Assembly: GCA_002633005.1 (NCBI GenBank)
Contig: NMRA01000178.1
Span: forward strand, 408,062-472,061
Direction: 5' to 3'
DNA from: Phoronis australis
Taxonomy: Eukaryota; Phoronida; Phoronidae
Length of the DNA stretch: 64,000 nt
The notes beneath the pieces are model-generated. The model had not been told where the DNA came from. It made no database searches and worked only from the letters and a program-made list of their open reading frames with translations. Shown here one piece after another: positions 12,601-24,272 of the stretch. Position numbers and translations under genes: made by a program. Positions within the stretch are counted from its first letter, which is position 1. The number at the start of each line of letters is the position of its first letter.

Positions 12601-14513
12601 TTCAGCTCGAAAGTCGGCATGTAAAAGACAAACTATTGCAATAAAGATTTGAAGCACGCGATAAAGCATTGAATGTTTTGCTTAATGAAATGGCGCTTCA
12701 TTTATTTGAGCGGACGTCTTGAGTGGAACTATTCCTGAAATTTTCGATTGAACGTTTGCCCGGCCATGCGCGCTGACAGTTATAATGCACTGTTCAAAGT
12801 CAATTTTAGACGCATGTGTATTCAAGCGTATATGTACGCGGAAACACTGAACTGCGCTCACGCGTGCCTGGAAATAAAACATGAGCTTCTATTTGTCATT
12901 AAAACAGATAACATTAAGGTTATTCAGGATCCTAAAAATGTCCAGACTCTGGCTAACTTCGGAGTATCAGATCTCAGAACTGGCTGATCTGATTCAGACG
13001 AAACTTTCTCATACTGTATGCTTTATGCACTCTCAGTTCACCCTTAGAAATTGCTTTTAAAGCACTGCGGCTGTTTTTGCACTGATGGGGGGGGGGGCTA
13101 TCAATAATAGTAGGTTGCATCGAACGGAAACGAAATGACGTAACAGCATTTTGGGATATTTTGCAATCTAGTGTTGTTTGTGATCCCGTAGTTTTGCTAT
13201 AAGTTAGTTTTACTAACTTGTACTAAAAATCCATTGTCACCTGACCCAATTAATGACACATCGGTAAAAAGTTAAAAGTGCACAGGCTATTTACTTTCAA
13301 TGATGTACTTTTAAAGATGTAATATCTATATTGTTTTAGATAATTGTCTAAATTCACGGTCTTGTTGATAATGTCCTACATAAACATACGCACGTTAGGT
13401 GCCTAGTTAGTCGACCTCAATACCATATCGTTTGCATAGACTTCTACTAGTAGTCAATCTACCACAAAAAAGCTGTTGACATCGTGTACTCTATGAAAGT
13501 TGAAAGAAATCTCGTTGATCCTTGAACCCGAAGAATTTCACATTTTCATAGGACTGGAATGAAGGCGTGCACCATATTCCTGCGGTCGTGTTGCGTGGAA
13601 GACTTCTGTGTTGTATATAATAAGTTAAACATTTATTAGTTCAAACATAGGAAACCCCCCCCAGCGCCTCTGGAGGCAAATAAAAGAGTGCGCTCGATTA
13701 CCACCAGAAGCCCTGTATGTCTTTCACAAGTGCGAACGCAAACGTGCATTATTTTCACATTACCGCCGAAGAACATCACGAACACTGTTGGCAATGTTAC
13801 CAATTGAACTGCTCTCGAAATGAGAACGATACCTGATTAGAAAAATATTTTTTTATGTCTTACACATGTGTACTGATGATATCAAACTGCATGTCCTTAA
13901 TCAAGTCTGGTCAATGTGCTTTTTAAATTGTCTCCGAAACACAGCTTCATACTCTCACACCATACTCTGCAAAAATCAATAGATTTGCAGTTTCTGAAAT
14001 CTTAAGCCAAACTGTCATTTGGGTGAGAGAGCATCACTGCTACATGCAACGTTTGCATGCGCCATTAGTCACAAGCTGGAGAGAGAGCAATGAGTTAAGA
14101 TCAAACGATTAAAAATGCTATGGTAACTAACATCAGTAGATGTGTAGGAAGGAATTGTTCGCGTGAGATTACTTATCTGCCTTGATAAAGCAGACCTCTA
14201 ACTTCGTATCGAATGATGGCCGCCTACACTGCCAGTAATTGTTGTTACAACACCTGCGTCAGAACTACCGTGAGAAATATACCTCTAAACCCAGGTTCCG
14301 TGGAAGAATCAAACTTAAAATGAAAACCACTTAACGCTATAAAATTGGTCGCAGCTTGTTCCATAATCAGATCAGAAGTGATTTTTCGTCTTGCAAAGAA
14401 CTGACAATGACGTGTTATTGCACGAGACCATGCTTGACGTGACGAGACAACTTGTAGAGCTTAATCTCAAGCAATAACGAACTGCCAGTTATTTACAAGT
14501 CTAGAAATCGTCT
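9671..14513. other. No supported gene
   Basis: Contains the CRE-like tandem repeat. At 10720-10749 a 29-nt stretch with good splice borders reads VCPDCDFS, too short to call. A minus-strand frame at 12445-12669 has a signal-peptide-like start (see findings). Confidence 0.5.
10815..10868. repeat. Three tandem 19-bp units with TACGTCAT
   Basis: ACATTTCCTACGTCATCGT is repeated exactly twice, then a third shortened unit with one change (TTGCTACGTCAT). Each unit holds an ACGTCA CRE-like core. Confidence 0.85.
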
Positions 14514-14580
14514 TTTCGCAAGGGGGCGGAGCTTGCGATAGGCCGATTTGACCTATCGCAAGCTCCGCCCCCTTGCGAAA
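14514..14580. repeat. Perfect 29-bp inverted repeat, 9-base loop
   Basis: Arms 14514-14542 and 14552-14580 are exact complements (TTTCGCAAGGGGGCGGAGCT...), GC-rich in AT-rich surroundings; loop CCGATTTGA. The outward bases also partly pair. Confidence 0.95.
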
Positions 14581-15047
14581 CGTCGACAAACAAACAATAA
14601 TTTTATCCGGCAAGGTGTTGTTTGTCGGGTAAAATGGCGGCTTGGAAACAAAGGTGTGTCAAAAATGCTAAATTCTGATTGGTCACTTAAGCCGTCACTC
14701 AAAGTCCTGGCGATGTAAGATGTCTAAATAAAGCGTTGTTTTTATGTGTGACGGAAAGCGTGTTTGTAGTCGCGTAGTTGAGAATTCAAAGCCTAGCATC
14801 TCACGTGATCTTTTCACGCAGCCTACAATGGCAAATACACGGTCCAATGCGTGGCTTGAAAAGGGCAAAATGCCGTTCATACGATGTTGTTTACACTCGA
14901 GTGTATTTATGTATGGTATACATTTTTGTCGAGTAAACGTAAATGCACCCGGGTGCTTACTTACGTATATTTCTTCGTGTAAATGTGAATTTATAGATGT
15001 GCAAATATACATCTGCACATGTATTCATTTTATTGCTTACCTAAGAT

Positions 15048-15890
15048 ATTTGAAAAAGTTGTACGCAATCAACTTTAATCCTTTCTACAAGCCAACAACG
15101 CTCTTTACGAATATCAATATGGTTTTCGTAAATTTTCGATTAAGCTAGTTGCACTTGAATGAAATTATTGAAAGTATACCAATTCACTGTACTTATTGAT
15201 ATTTCAAAAGCCTTTCACGCCTTAGACTGTGGCATTTTGTCTCACAAACTACTTCGTTGTAGAATAGTTGATACTCAGTTAAAATGGTTCACAAGTTATC
15301 TTCATAACAGGCAGCTGTAAAGTTGTTGCGATAATTAAAACTCCTCCCTCCTTTGAATCACAACAGGTGCGTCACAAGTCTCAATCCTGCATGGACCCAC
15401 TACTGTTCTTGCTACAGACTTCTCTACCAATCTGGATGCTTTTGTGTAGGTTGACGTCACTTTTCTTACAACACAGCTGAGCATAGACACAAGAAACATA
15501 ATGTCAATTACTCAGCATTTCGCAATGCAGAATGCGTACTTCTGACTGACTGGTTTGTAGTCAACAAACCAGCCTTAAAGACTTCTATGTTCTTTTCTTT
15601 CATCCTCAGAAGTACATTATAAAATAGGCAGTTTCAAGAAGTCAATAACCTATGTTACTGCCTTCAAACTTCTCCGAATACACTTCGGTGACAGCCTGAC
15701 TTCGAATAAGTGCGTTCAACAAATATCAACTAAGATGGGAAAAACAAATAGAATCTTAACTTAAGTTCTTTCTTCAGAACACACATTCTACATTTGATAC
15801 GTAAATGACTTGTTTACCCCCATCTCACGTAAGTACTTGCTAGGCATTCAACAATTCAGAGTCTACAGCCGTATGATGCTAAAAGGTAAA
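15048..15890 (+). pseudogene. LINE reverse-transcriptase remnant
   Basis: A broken frame shows recognisable non-LTR reverse-transcriptase blocks in order: YQYGFRKFS, DISKAFHALDCGILSHKLLR with WFTSYLHNRQL, GASQVSILHGP (normally GxPQGSxLGPLLF), a degraded VDVT in place of ADDT, WFVVNKP, and a GDSLT/VQQISTKMGKTNRIL thumb region. Catalytic residues are lost and stops are frequent. Clade (Jockey/CR1-like) is not decided. Confidence 0.7.
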
Positions 15891-16381
15891 TGTATATCAC
15901 AAATAACCGATAAATGACCATTCTTTAATTTTAAACGGTTTTATTTAAGCGATGTTATAAGGAGCCGACTTGCTAAAAGTCGAACACAGCTGAATTGCAC
16001 GTCACAGTCCGATACGAACGGGAATCATGAAGTGTGAGTAAAAAACTTTTGTTTTGTGCGAGTCTGCACGGCGTGTAGAGGAAAGAACGCCGCCATTAGT
16101 ACCTTTCGTCAACTAGTATGAGGATGGCAACTTCCAACCCCGTCGACAATTTTCTATCGAATACAATTTGATGCGCGCTCCCAGCCTTTAGTATGGGGGA
16201 GCTCAAATTTCTGACGAAGTGGACCTTTTGCTAACAAAAAAGCTGGAGGACTAAAGAAAAAACGAGGTACCACCTTCAGAACTGTGAACTGTGCGTCTGC
16301 GCCTTTTTAAGTGGACTTTGTCTCGTTTTCTCGGACTTTTTGTTTCTCTGAGACGGAACTTTTTGCCCAATTCGCCAAATT

Positions 16382-16404
16382 GGGGGGCTCGTTCGAGCCC
16401 CCCT
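16382..16404. repeat. Short GC hairpin
   Basis: GGGGGGCTCG and CGAGCCCCCC are exact complements around a two-base loop. No downstream T run and no associated gene. Confidence 0.7.
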
Positions 16405-16887
16405 TGGGTGCGCCCATGCGCTCACACGGCCTCTGTGCCCGGTCAATTACCTTTGTTGCCGGCATCAAAACCCGGTAACGCAGTGGTTTATTCATTGCTG
16501 TCTTCTCAAAACATTTGCACTCACGAGCACTCCAAGGCATTACAAATTGTATCTAATGAGACAGACTTTGTTTCAATTTCATGTAAGCATTGGTTAGGAT
16601 CATTTTAGGATGAGAATAATTCATTTTGAAACAGAACGCAGAATACTAAAGTCTACATGGCAACTCGCCCGCCGGCTTTAATCCCGACTTAAGTTAGTCA
16701 AGAGCTCATCCGACGAAGACTTCACGGGTCGGATCGTTAGGATTCACAGACTATCAGTTCAAACCGGAATACACTGATCAAGAAATACTGGAGGGGCCGT
16801 GAACATGCATAGGCAACGGAACGTATGGATAGTTCTTTGGTAAGCAGGCCACACACATGGAGATGTTTCACGGCCTCATACTTGCTA

Positions 16888-17040
16888 TTAACAGTGTACC
16901 TTTCCGAGCCATTTCCTAAGCATTTTGGGCTCTCTAGGAAGTCGAAAAAACGATATACCTGCTTTCTTCGCAGCTTCATGGCTCGGACAAGCGGGAACCA
17001 TGGATGCACCACAATATAGCGGCAATTGACTCTGCAGACG
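16888..17040 (-). pseudogene. THAP-like fragment
   Basis: The minus strand reads MVPACPSHEAAKKAGISFFR, LPREPKMLRKWLGKV and then a stop. The KAGISFFRLP-x-P-x-RKWL stretch is typical of the THAP domain centre. The Cys pair is not canonical (CPSH), and no C-terminal CSxHF follows in frame. Confidence 0.45.
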
Positions 17041-17079
17041 AACCACTGACGTCGCTGCGTCGTTTCTCACCTTCTTCAC

Positions 17080-19639
17080 TGCCGGGTTGACGCGACACCT
17101 CTCGGCAAGATGAAGTCGACCGTATAAGAGGCGATGTGGATATAGACCGATTAAGACGGTAAAAAAGACTAATTAAATCGGGTGGCATTCTCTTTTAACT
17201 TACTTATCGTATGTGGTATGTAAGTGACACCTTGTGTGCATTTAGATAAGATAACATCCGGGCAATTTGTTGTTTGCTTGAAATCAACGACATTCACCGC
17301 ATTAATATTTCACCTTTCATACGGACATCATAATACAAATGTAATAAAAAACCCTAAACAGTGAAATTGGAAGCGAGGATTGTCAAAGAACAAGAGGCCT
17401 CCGGCTTGGTTTCGAAATTGTTGCTGCGTCTGCTTACAGCATGCAAAGCACCAAGCACGTTTTAAAACCCGGAGTTTCAACCGTTTTCTTAGAAAGTTAT
17501 GGTGTTTTAAAAGTATAGCTACTTTCTAGGAATAAAGTTCTTAGAATAAAAATGCTTTTATGATGATATGCAGTTGAATTGCTATTTTTAACATTTGCAA
17601 GTATGTTGCACTGTCGTTTTCGTGTTTGTATTTCTTCACCGATGAATATGAAATTTGCGCACGACTATTGACTCTTCAAAGCGAGTCATTAATGATTCAA
17701 GTATGTGTGTTATGGAACGCACCTCCAGTATGCGGTAGCTGATAAGCAAAGTTGTTGCGCACAAAGATGTCGATGATATAGCAAATTTATTGAGATAGTT
17801 GCTGTCACTGTCAGTTCCACTTCATCATCAAGCAAACTGGTTGTTCAACTGGTACGACTATTCCTCAGCGTCAACATGATTAACATACTCGATTTGATTA
17901 AAACACTTAATCTGAGTGAAAGCGGGCAACCGTGCGGTAAGAAACGCCGCGAGACCTTCAAAACAAATTTAACGTGCTGATTTTGGAGCCGACCAAACAC
18001 TTGGAAACTCAAGCTGTGTTCCGTATTCTGTAAGAGATCAGCTTGCACTTACGGAATAATAAATGTAAATGAAACAGTTAATTTAATTTCACTATTCAAC
18101 ACTCTCACTCCTGTCACTTGTCAATCACTTCAGTGGCCGACATTTTGTTAGAATAAGCTGATGAACCTCAGAGCATACTCGCGAAACTTTCAAGGTTTTT
18201 CGCAAGAAACCGTGGTTTGTGAAACGCTCTCCCTTTTTACGTACCGTATTTGCAAGTAGTTTCGAACACAGACTCTATTGGTGCTGAAGATATCAGACAT
18301 CTGTTTCTTGATTGGTCAATCAAGGATGAGGTCAAATGGTAAGTTCAAGTCAGCTGAACATAAAAATTATGCTTTTACAACCAGCTTGAGCAGTAACCGA
18401 GTTTATAGTTGCGGGTAAAAGTTATGATTACCATGCCTACTCGCCATGGATATTTCACTCAGTCCATCTCTATAATTTGTTCATCTGTTTTGCCGCGTTC
18501 CGGAGACGCAAGAAATTCTCGAAAGCGCAGGACCACGCTAATCTTCGCGAGATATCGCCGTTCATTGCAGATAAAGCTAGTGATCACACTAGTCTTGCTC
18601 GTAAGTCTACGGTTACATTACAACAGTACATTCTATTTTCGTATCGCATAATGGTTAAACGAAAATCAACACCATGCAATCAACATTAGAAACATTTGAA
18701 TAACCATGATCTCATATGAGAGAAATAAGAGACAAATTGATATGTTGACACCATACTCAAATGCTAATAGTGTCTGAGTTCGAGACTATGTCCTCTTAGG
18801 AGTTGGGGAGCATCAACAGTCGCCAGCATACACGCAGGACATTGTTCGGTGTGTCTGCTTTATAATTTTTCGTTTATTAACATGTATTGACCTCAAACAT
18901 AAAACAATGCTACACAATAAAACGTAACACAACACTGAATAAACGCTGATGGAAACAGGCTGATAGATATAAACTAAAAGGAACTACAAATAAGATCAAA
19001 GCACAAGTAAAAGAAATTCGGTTAGAAAATGACAATCAATGTGCGGATGAAACGAAAAAGTCGTTACACATTTCCATCGCAGTCCGTCTTATACAGTACG
19101 TTTAATACCTGAAAAATTAGTTAAATAATAAATACACTGTAGATGCATACACCAATAAAAAGTAAATAAATGAATAACTAAAAACAATATAATAACAAAA
19201 CAAAATAATTAAGTACACAAGACGATTAACATGACGACATGTAGACTAAGTATGACTTTAGGAAGACCGCATACTGAAAAAAGTCTTATGGCGGGATTTT
19301 CAATGAATGATGTCATGCAACTAAAAATATGTAAAGGGATTCGCCGTTTAAAAAATATGAAATAAAAATTGTTTACGCTTGGTGCTGAATTTTAGGAGAG
19401 ATTTTAGTTTCCCTGCCTTTTTAGAGTATTCACAAAACCTGGCATTACACAAGCGCATTAGAGGCTAAGAATTAAAGTGATTGGTGGCTGGCCTTGTTGG
19501 GAGGATCAGCCCTCGTTGCAGATACTTGGCGTCATTTTTCGACGATTCATGAGCCGGAAGAGATTTGAGTCGACTAGGAACCAGTGAAACGTGTAATGTG
19601 AATAGCGCTGACTACTTAACAGGGCCTTCCCGGATTACA
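17080..19639. other. No supported gene
   Basis: AT-rich. A minus-strand stretch at 17930-18030 (FQVFGRLQNQHVKFVLK) looks faintly coding but has no usable exon borders that connect to anything. Confidence 0.5.
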
Positions 19640-20010
19640 CAGCGACACTCGAATCTCGCAATGCCCTAAACATCCGTCGGGTAGGCCTACATTCGCTGCC
19701 TCGTTTTCCTGCCATTGGAGTTTCACATGACTTGTTGTTGTCTGATTCTTTACAAGTTTTTCTCAGTTGCATTACTCTATACGTCCTTCCAATGACAACG
19801 GAGTATTACTACTGTGTTGTAGGCTACACCTCCGACGTGAGAAAGTTTGATAGACTGAACAAAAATCCGAGGATGTGTGATGTGAAGTTCTTTAACTTCC
19901 CGACATCAATGAGAGACTCGAAAAATGTGTCTGATTTCCAAAACGAGGTCACGTGCTTTCTTATCTCCGGAACGAAGGAGAGCTCTATAGCCGTGTAATC
20001 CAGGACAGCC
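19640..20010 (+). pseudogene. THAP-domain fragment related to the insert of copy A
   Basis: Reads YYYCVVGYTSDVRKFDRLNK, NPRMCDVKFFNFPTSMRDSK. It aligns with the copy A insert over about 350 bp, including the upstream part (GACTTGTTGTTGTCTGATTC). The second zinc Cys is Tyr. No terminal inverted repeats were found around it. Confidence 0.5.
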
Positions 20011-20107
20011 CTTTTAAAACTTTTTTGCAGATCATCCCAATGTTTCGCCACGGAAGAAATTCGTTCCCTTGGCAAACCAAGAAGTTGGGTAAACAATGTG
20101 TTATTGT
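19990..20107 (-). CDS. Candidate exon c of the unrecognised minus-strand gene (3' limit uncertain)
   Basis: Acceptor atgcataatgacag, phase 1 as exon b requires. It reads NNTLFTQLLGLPRERISSVA, KHWDDLQKSFKRAVLDYTAI, with amphipathic helix character. The lower end runs into a THAP-related repeat fragment on the other strand, and no clear donor is visible, so the end is approximate. Confidence 0.25.
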
Positions 20108-20659
20108 CTGTCATTATGCATATTATTAGTAATGTGTTAATATTAAAATTAGCGTGAATTAATAACACAGAGCATAATGCCGCGAGAGTGCTGGGTGTGT
20201 GTGTGGGGGGGACTTGTGAGAGGGAGGGAGAGTGGGTAGGGGTGGGGTATCACGAAAGTATTCAAAGAATTGCAAACATCCTATGCAGACTATTGAGCTG
20301 CCAATTTTTTGTCGATGTTTTATTTAACTTTCAAACTATTTTTACCAAAAACGCTTAACGTTCCGTTTAATGAAGATAGCTTTTTCAATGTTGACTGCCA
20401 CCTCAGACACGGCCACTTTTAATTTTGCAGCAAATTCTACATTTTATTCAGTTAATCGCAGGCTACTGATCTCCCTAAACCACTACTGGTGACGTAACCT
20501 GCACTACATCACTCTTATGACTCTATTTCATTAGGTGCAATAAAGACCATTGGAAACTACATATATTTTACAGCTGCCCTTTATTAAAGATCAAACATTT
20601 GGTGAAAACAGCAGGCAGCCAATAAAAAGGAAAACTTGAATGGATGCACCAGAGTTTAC

Positions 20660-20724
20660 CTCGTCCAATAATGAAACGACATAAAGAACAGGCATGCTTG
20701 TCGTATTTATCATCCGGGACAAGG
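20660..20724 (-). CDS. Exon b of the unrecognised minus-strand gene
   Basis: Acceptor tgcttttatttgaaag, donor GACGAG|GTAAAC, 65 nt, phase 2 to 1. It encodes LVPDDKYDKHACSLCRFIIG with a CSLC pair. It needs exactly the single leading base that exon a leaves open. Confidence 0.4.
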
Positions 20725-20784
20725 CTTTCAAATAAAAGCAAACATGGCAAAGACCACACTTAAGATAGGCACTCAATCGTTTAC

Positions 20785-21041
20785 CTGCGATATCGATGAC
20801 TGTTTGGAACTTTAAAGTAAACCCAACTTGACAATGGCTGGAAGTCTGCAGAGAGACTCTCAACAAACCACTTCGGTCGCATGTGAAGAACTGGCTTGCA
20901 TTCCTGGTCGATATTGTCTTTGACGCTGCAACTGAATTTGCAACAACGTGAGCGACATCTAATGTTTAAAGCAACACTGTTCAGAAAATCGTCATCTGCC
21001 AGCAGCTTTTGATTCTCATAGTCAGGTCTCGACTCGTACAG
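20785..21041 (-). CDS. Exon of an unrecognised minus-strand gene (exon a)
   Basis: Read on the minus strand: acceptor acacacgctattcag, open for 85 codons plus 2 nt, donor CGCAG|GTAAACG, phase 0 to 2. It begins LYESRPDYENQKLL and contains a cysteine cluster (IRCRSRCCKFSCSV ... ECKPVL) and an aromatic stretch (WVYFKVPNSHRYR). Composition is protein-like. It joins exon b in phase. The upstream exon is not identified. A faint likeness to a MADF-type helix (LYESRP) is too weak to name. Confidence 0.45.
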
Positions 21042-21564
21042 CTGAATAGCGTGTGTTACATTGGGTATTACGCAGGTAAGTTTATTCGATTGATTTTTCG
21101 CGTTTTTATTAAAAAGGCGCAGTCCAGACACGATGGCAGCGCTTGCTCACACTCACACCATAGACTAGTAATAGTAGCTATTAATTCTTGTCGATTATCT
21201 ATACCTACACGTCGTTTCACGCTCGTTGGTTTTACGTGGATTTGTTATTTTACGCTCGTGCTCCTAGCGTGATACACGAACTTACTGTAAGCTTCTCACC
21301 GTGATTATATGATCTACCAGCCCCCGGATTGCGTTTGTAACATGACCATCAGAATTGTCTTTGGTGCCCATAATTTACGAACGTAATTTATGGGCGACAC
21401 ATTTCCCCACAACATTGTCTTGAAAGGAGCATTTCGCTTCTGTTCATCTGTCAATGTTGAATTCTTTACAGAAGTGCTGCTTAAAAACAATGCCACGCTC
21501 ACACGTTATTGAATCCCGGTGCTGCCAAACAGTGTGAAAACGCCTATTTCATTTTTAATTTTAG

Positions 21565-21751
21565 CCAGCTGAACAGTTCGAAGTGCAGCTTTAAGTCACC
21601 TTGTAGCAGTGGCTCAGCACCAACGCTGGATTTTGCATGTAATTACAATGAAACAAGGGGTTATTATCCAACTGGGTGGAAAATTATACCATTATGCCAT
21701 TATACTATTACACCATGCCGGTGTTCAACATGGTTTGCGTCAATCCCACTG
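21565..21751 (+). CDS. Orphan cysteine-rich exon candidate
   Basis: Acceptor catttttaattttag, donor CACTG|GTGAGT, open for 62 codons, phase 2 to 0. Six cysteines fall in KCSFKSPCSSG, FACNYNETRG, PLCHYT and PCRCSTW. It sits upstream of gene 1 and its exit phase fits phase-0 acceptors there, but no start exon was found and gene 1 is complete without it. Confidence 0.25.
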
Positions 21752-23801
21752 GTGAGTCTAAGGGTATTTTGGAGTGAAAAGTGTCAATTTTGGGTTTGTT
21801 TGTACCCTTTTTTCTTAACCTACCTTGCTTATAGTAGGAGTGAAAGGACCAAAAATACATGACACAATAAAGCTATTGTGCTCATCTGCAGGGCTTTTGA
21901 TGTGAAATTACTCAAAGCATGTTATTCCATGCATACGGTTTTCGAAAGAGTGAAGAAAAGTGATAAGTGGATTGATGTGCGTTTTTCTAGGCAAAACCAA
22001 GTGAGAACTGTTCCGTGCCTTCCGTGGGAATCCGTCCGGATGACGTCAGAGCGCCACCTGGGCAGTGAATTGATGATGAAGGATGCGCAATGTGTGGGAA
22101 TCAAAGCGCATACATTGGTTTGAACGCTTGTAGTATAGATGGGGAACGGGAATAACCAGTAAAATGTAGGGATTAGTTTTGTTGTTTTGCTTGCGTGTGT
22201 CAAATAACACGCACTTGTGTGGAATTCATTGATAGTATGTTCTTGTGGTTGAATTTCTCAATAGATGGAGCAGCACACTTAGAATGAACATTGTATTCCA
22301 GCCAACAAGAATGTTCTAATTTTACTTCATTCTGTTATTCATTGAGGAAGCAATGCCGTGTGATGCACAATGCTGCACAGGCAAGGCGTATGCGGGAGAC
22401 ACTGCCAGTACAACTCTCACCTTAAACCCCACACGCGACCTAGCGATGCTCCGGTTACCTTACCCCTTATCCACTACCGACAATGGATTTATCTAATTAG
22501 TTACACAGTTCAACAAAAGACCAGAGTCGGGTGAGTGTTTCCGTTGTACTGATGCAGTGTTCGCCATTAGACATTCTGGTAAATGACAGAGGTTGTTTAC
22601 TGAATGTGTGTAAAATTAACACATAATATGGCTGCCAATAGCTTTTTTAATCCACGGTTGAATTTGCCTCCCTCAGTTGCATAAAAAAATTCGTTTGCTG
22701 GAGTAGCTGAGCATGTTGATTTTTGCCCTTTTGGTTTTTAAGTCTGTTCTTAAACCTTTATTGCTTGTTATATGAAGGAGTTTGTCAGCCTGAATGTACT
22801 GTGGAATGGTACCGGAATCAGTTTTTGTACCTTAACACGTTACGTGCGATACGCGATTAGGGTACGAATTTCACCTTCAGGGGAGTATTTTTGTGAAATT
22901 CACTTTATTAGGGTGCCAAAAGGATGTGTATCTTGGGGTCGATTGATATAAATTTTATAGAGTTTCAGCCAGCATTAGTACATTGAAATATAGTTTTTTG
23001 AAAGATTAACTGTCCATGAATCAGTTAGTTTTCATAGATACAAAAACATTTAAATCAGAAATCATGGAACCTGCGCAGGGTACCACACAGGAAAAATACT
23101 TGTTATGTTGGTCCGTAACATGGCAACTCAATATAGATTGTGAAAACCAATGGCACACGCAGTGCGCTTATTAACACTTAATTGCAGTTTTGTTTCTTTT
23201 TCAAATCCGACAATTTTATGTTTAAAAATTTAAGCGATTTCCGAAGGCATTCGCGCACATACTTGACAGGGAGAATGAGAGACGGATCATAACACGAGGG
23301 TTGTTAGTCTTCAGACCCCACGAAATCTTCGAAATAAATAAGTGCTAATGTGAATTCTGGTTCTATCCAGTGGTGGCCTGTTACGTTTTATATGTTCAAC
23401 TTGCACCGTAAAAAGCGCAGAAATATTGGTTTACGATTGTCAGTACATGTACTGCGAGAACGTTTAACTTGTACACAAAGCCGACGCATTTCTATACCTT
23501 CTTTACAGACGTACGATAGAAGTGACGTCAGAGTGTGAATCCTGGGCCGGGATGGGATCCAAGATATGCTTTTTAACGAGACCATTTCCGCTCTGTCTTC
23601 GTACACAAGTTATAAAACAAGTCGCAACACAAGCCAATCAGGATTATAATCCGTACTCAACACGACATATAGTTTTTCAAAATAAACAGACTTAAAATAA
23701 AAAAAATAAAGTTCTATTCAAATATTTTGGTTGTCCAAAATTTCAGTGCGCCGGTAGTGGCTGGAATTAACAATATTTTTTGTTCATTTTTATCATTCTA
23801 G

Positions 23802-23882
23802 ATGAAGACAGAAAATAAAACCACCCATGGTTCACAGCATGTTTGTCCTGCTAGGAAGACATGTAACCGCACCCTATTTGAA
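23802..23882 (+). CDS. Orphan exon candidate upstream of gene 1
   Basis: Acceptor tttatcattctag, donor GAA|GTACGC, phase 0 to 0. It contains HVCPARKTCNRTLFE, reminiscent of the CPSGRTC of gene 2. It could be an alternative or lost exon of this gene family. Only the splice sites and one cysteine pair support it. Confidence 0.2.
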
Positions 23883-24237
23883 GTACGCGTTATAATTGTT
23901 TTAATTGTCGTTGGAGCGTCCTCTTACGAGACAGTTGTTTTTAAGTCTGTCCTTTCAATTTTGATAGAAAATAATGTGTGCGATTTTTAATAGATATTCA
24001 ATTGTTTACAACCAACTAACTTTGTTTAATAACACCAAAGTACACATGTTCAGATGATTTTCAGAAGTTATTTACGTCAAGTGGATACTGTGATCAGATT
24101 GATACGGAACTGACAGTAGTATGTAGGTATTTTATTTGTCGCGAGGTCGATAAATTTATCCTCATAAAACACTGATTTACATTTGACCCAAACATTGACG
24201 CACAGTTGTATCGAAAATAAAAAAGAGACGGATAAAA

Positions 24238-24272
24238 ATGACCTACGATGTTATTCGCGTTGGTTTGAGCAG
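24238..24272 (+). CDS. Gene 1 exon 1 (start and signal peptide n-region)
   Basis: ATG preceded by AAAA, reading MTYDVIRVGLS, then the donor AG|GTGAGT in phase 2. It was chosen because it is the nearest upstream ATG exon whose phase fits the 24758 acceptor and because the join gives a signal-peptide profile. Another first exon is possible. Confidence 0.45.

Noticed and set aside
14744-15148. 134-residue plus-strand frame
   Set aside because: No splice or domain support; its end overlaps the LINE relic in another frame.
20195-20252. G-rich run as a regulatory quadruplex
   Set aside because: It is a simple purine-rich repeat with no gene start nearby; only sequence composition supports it.
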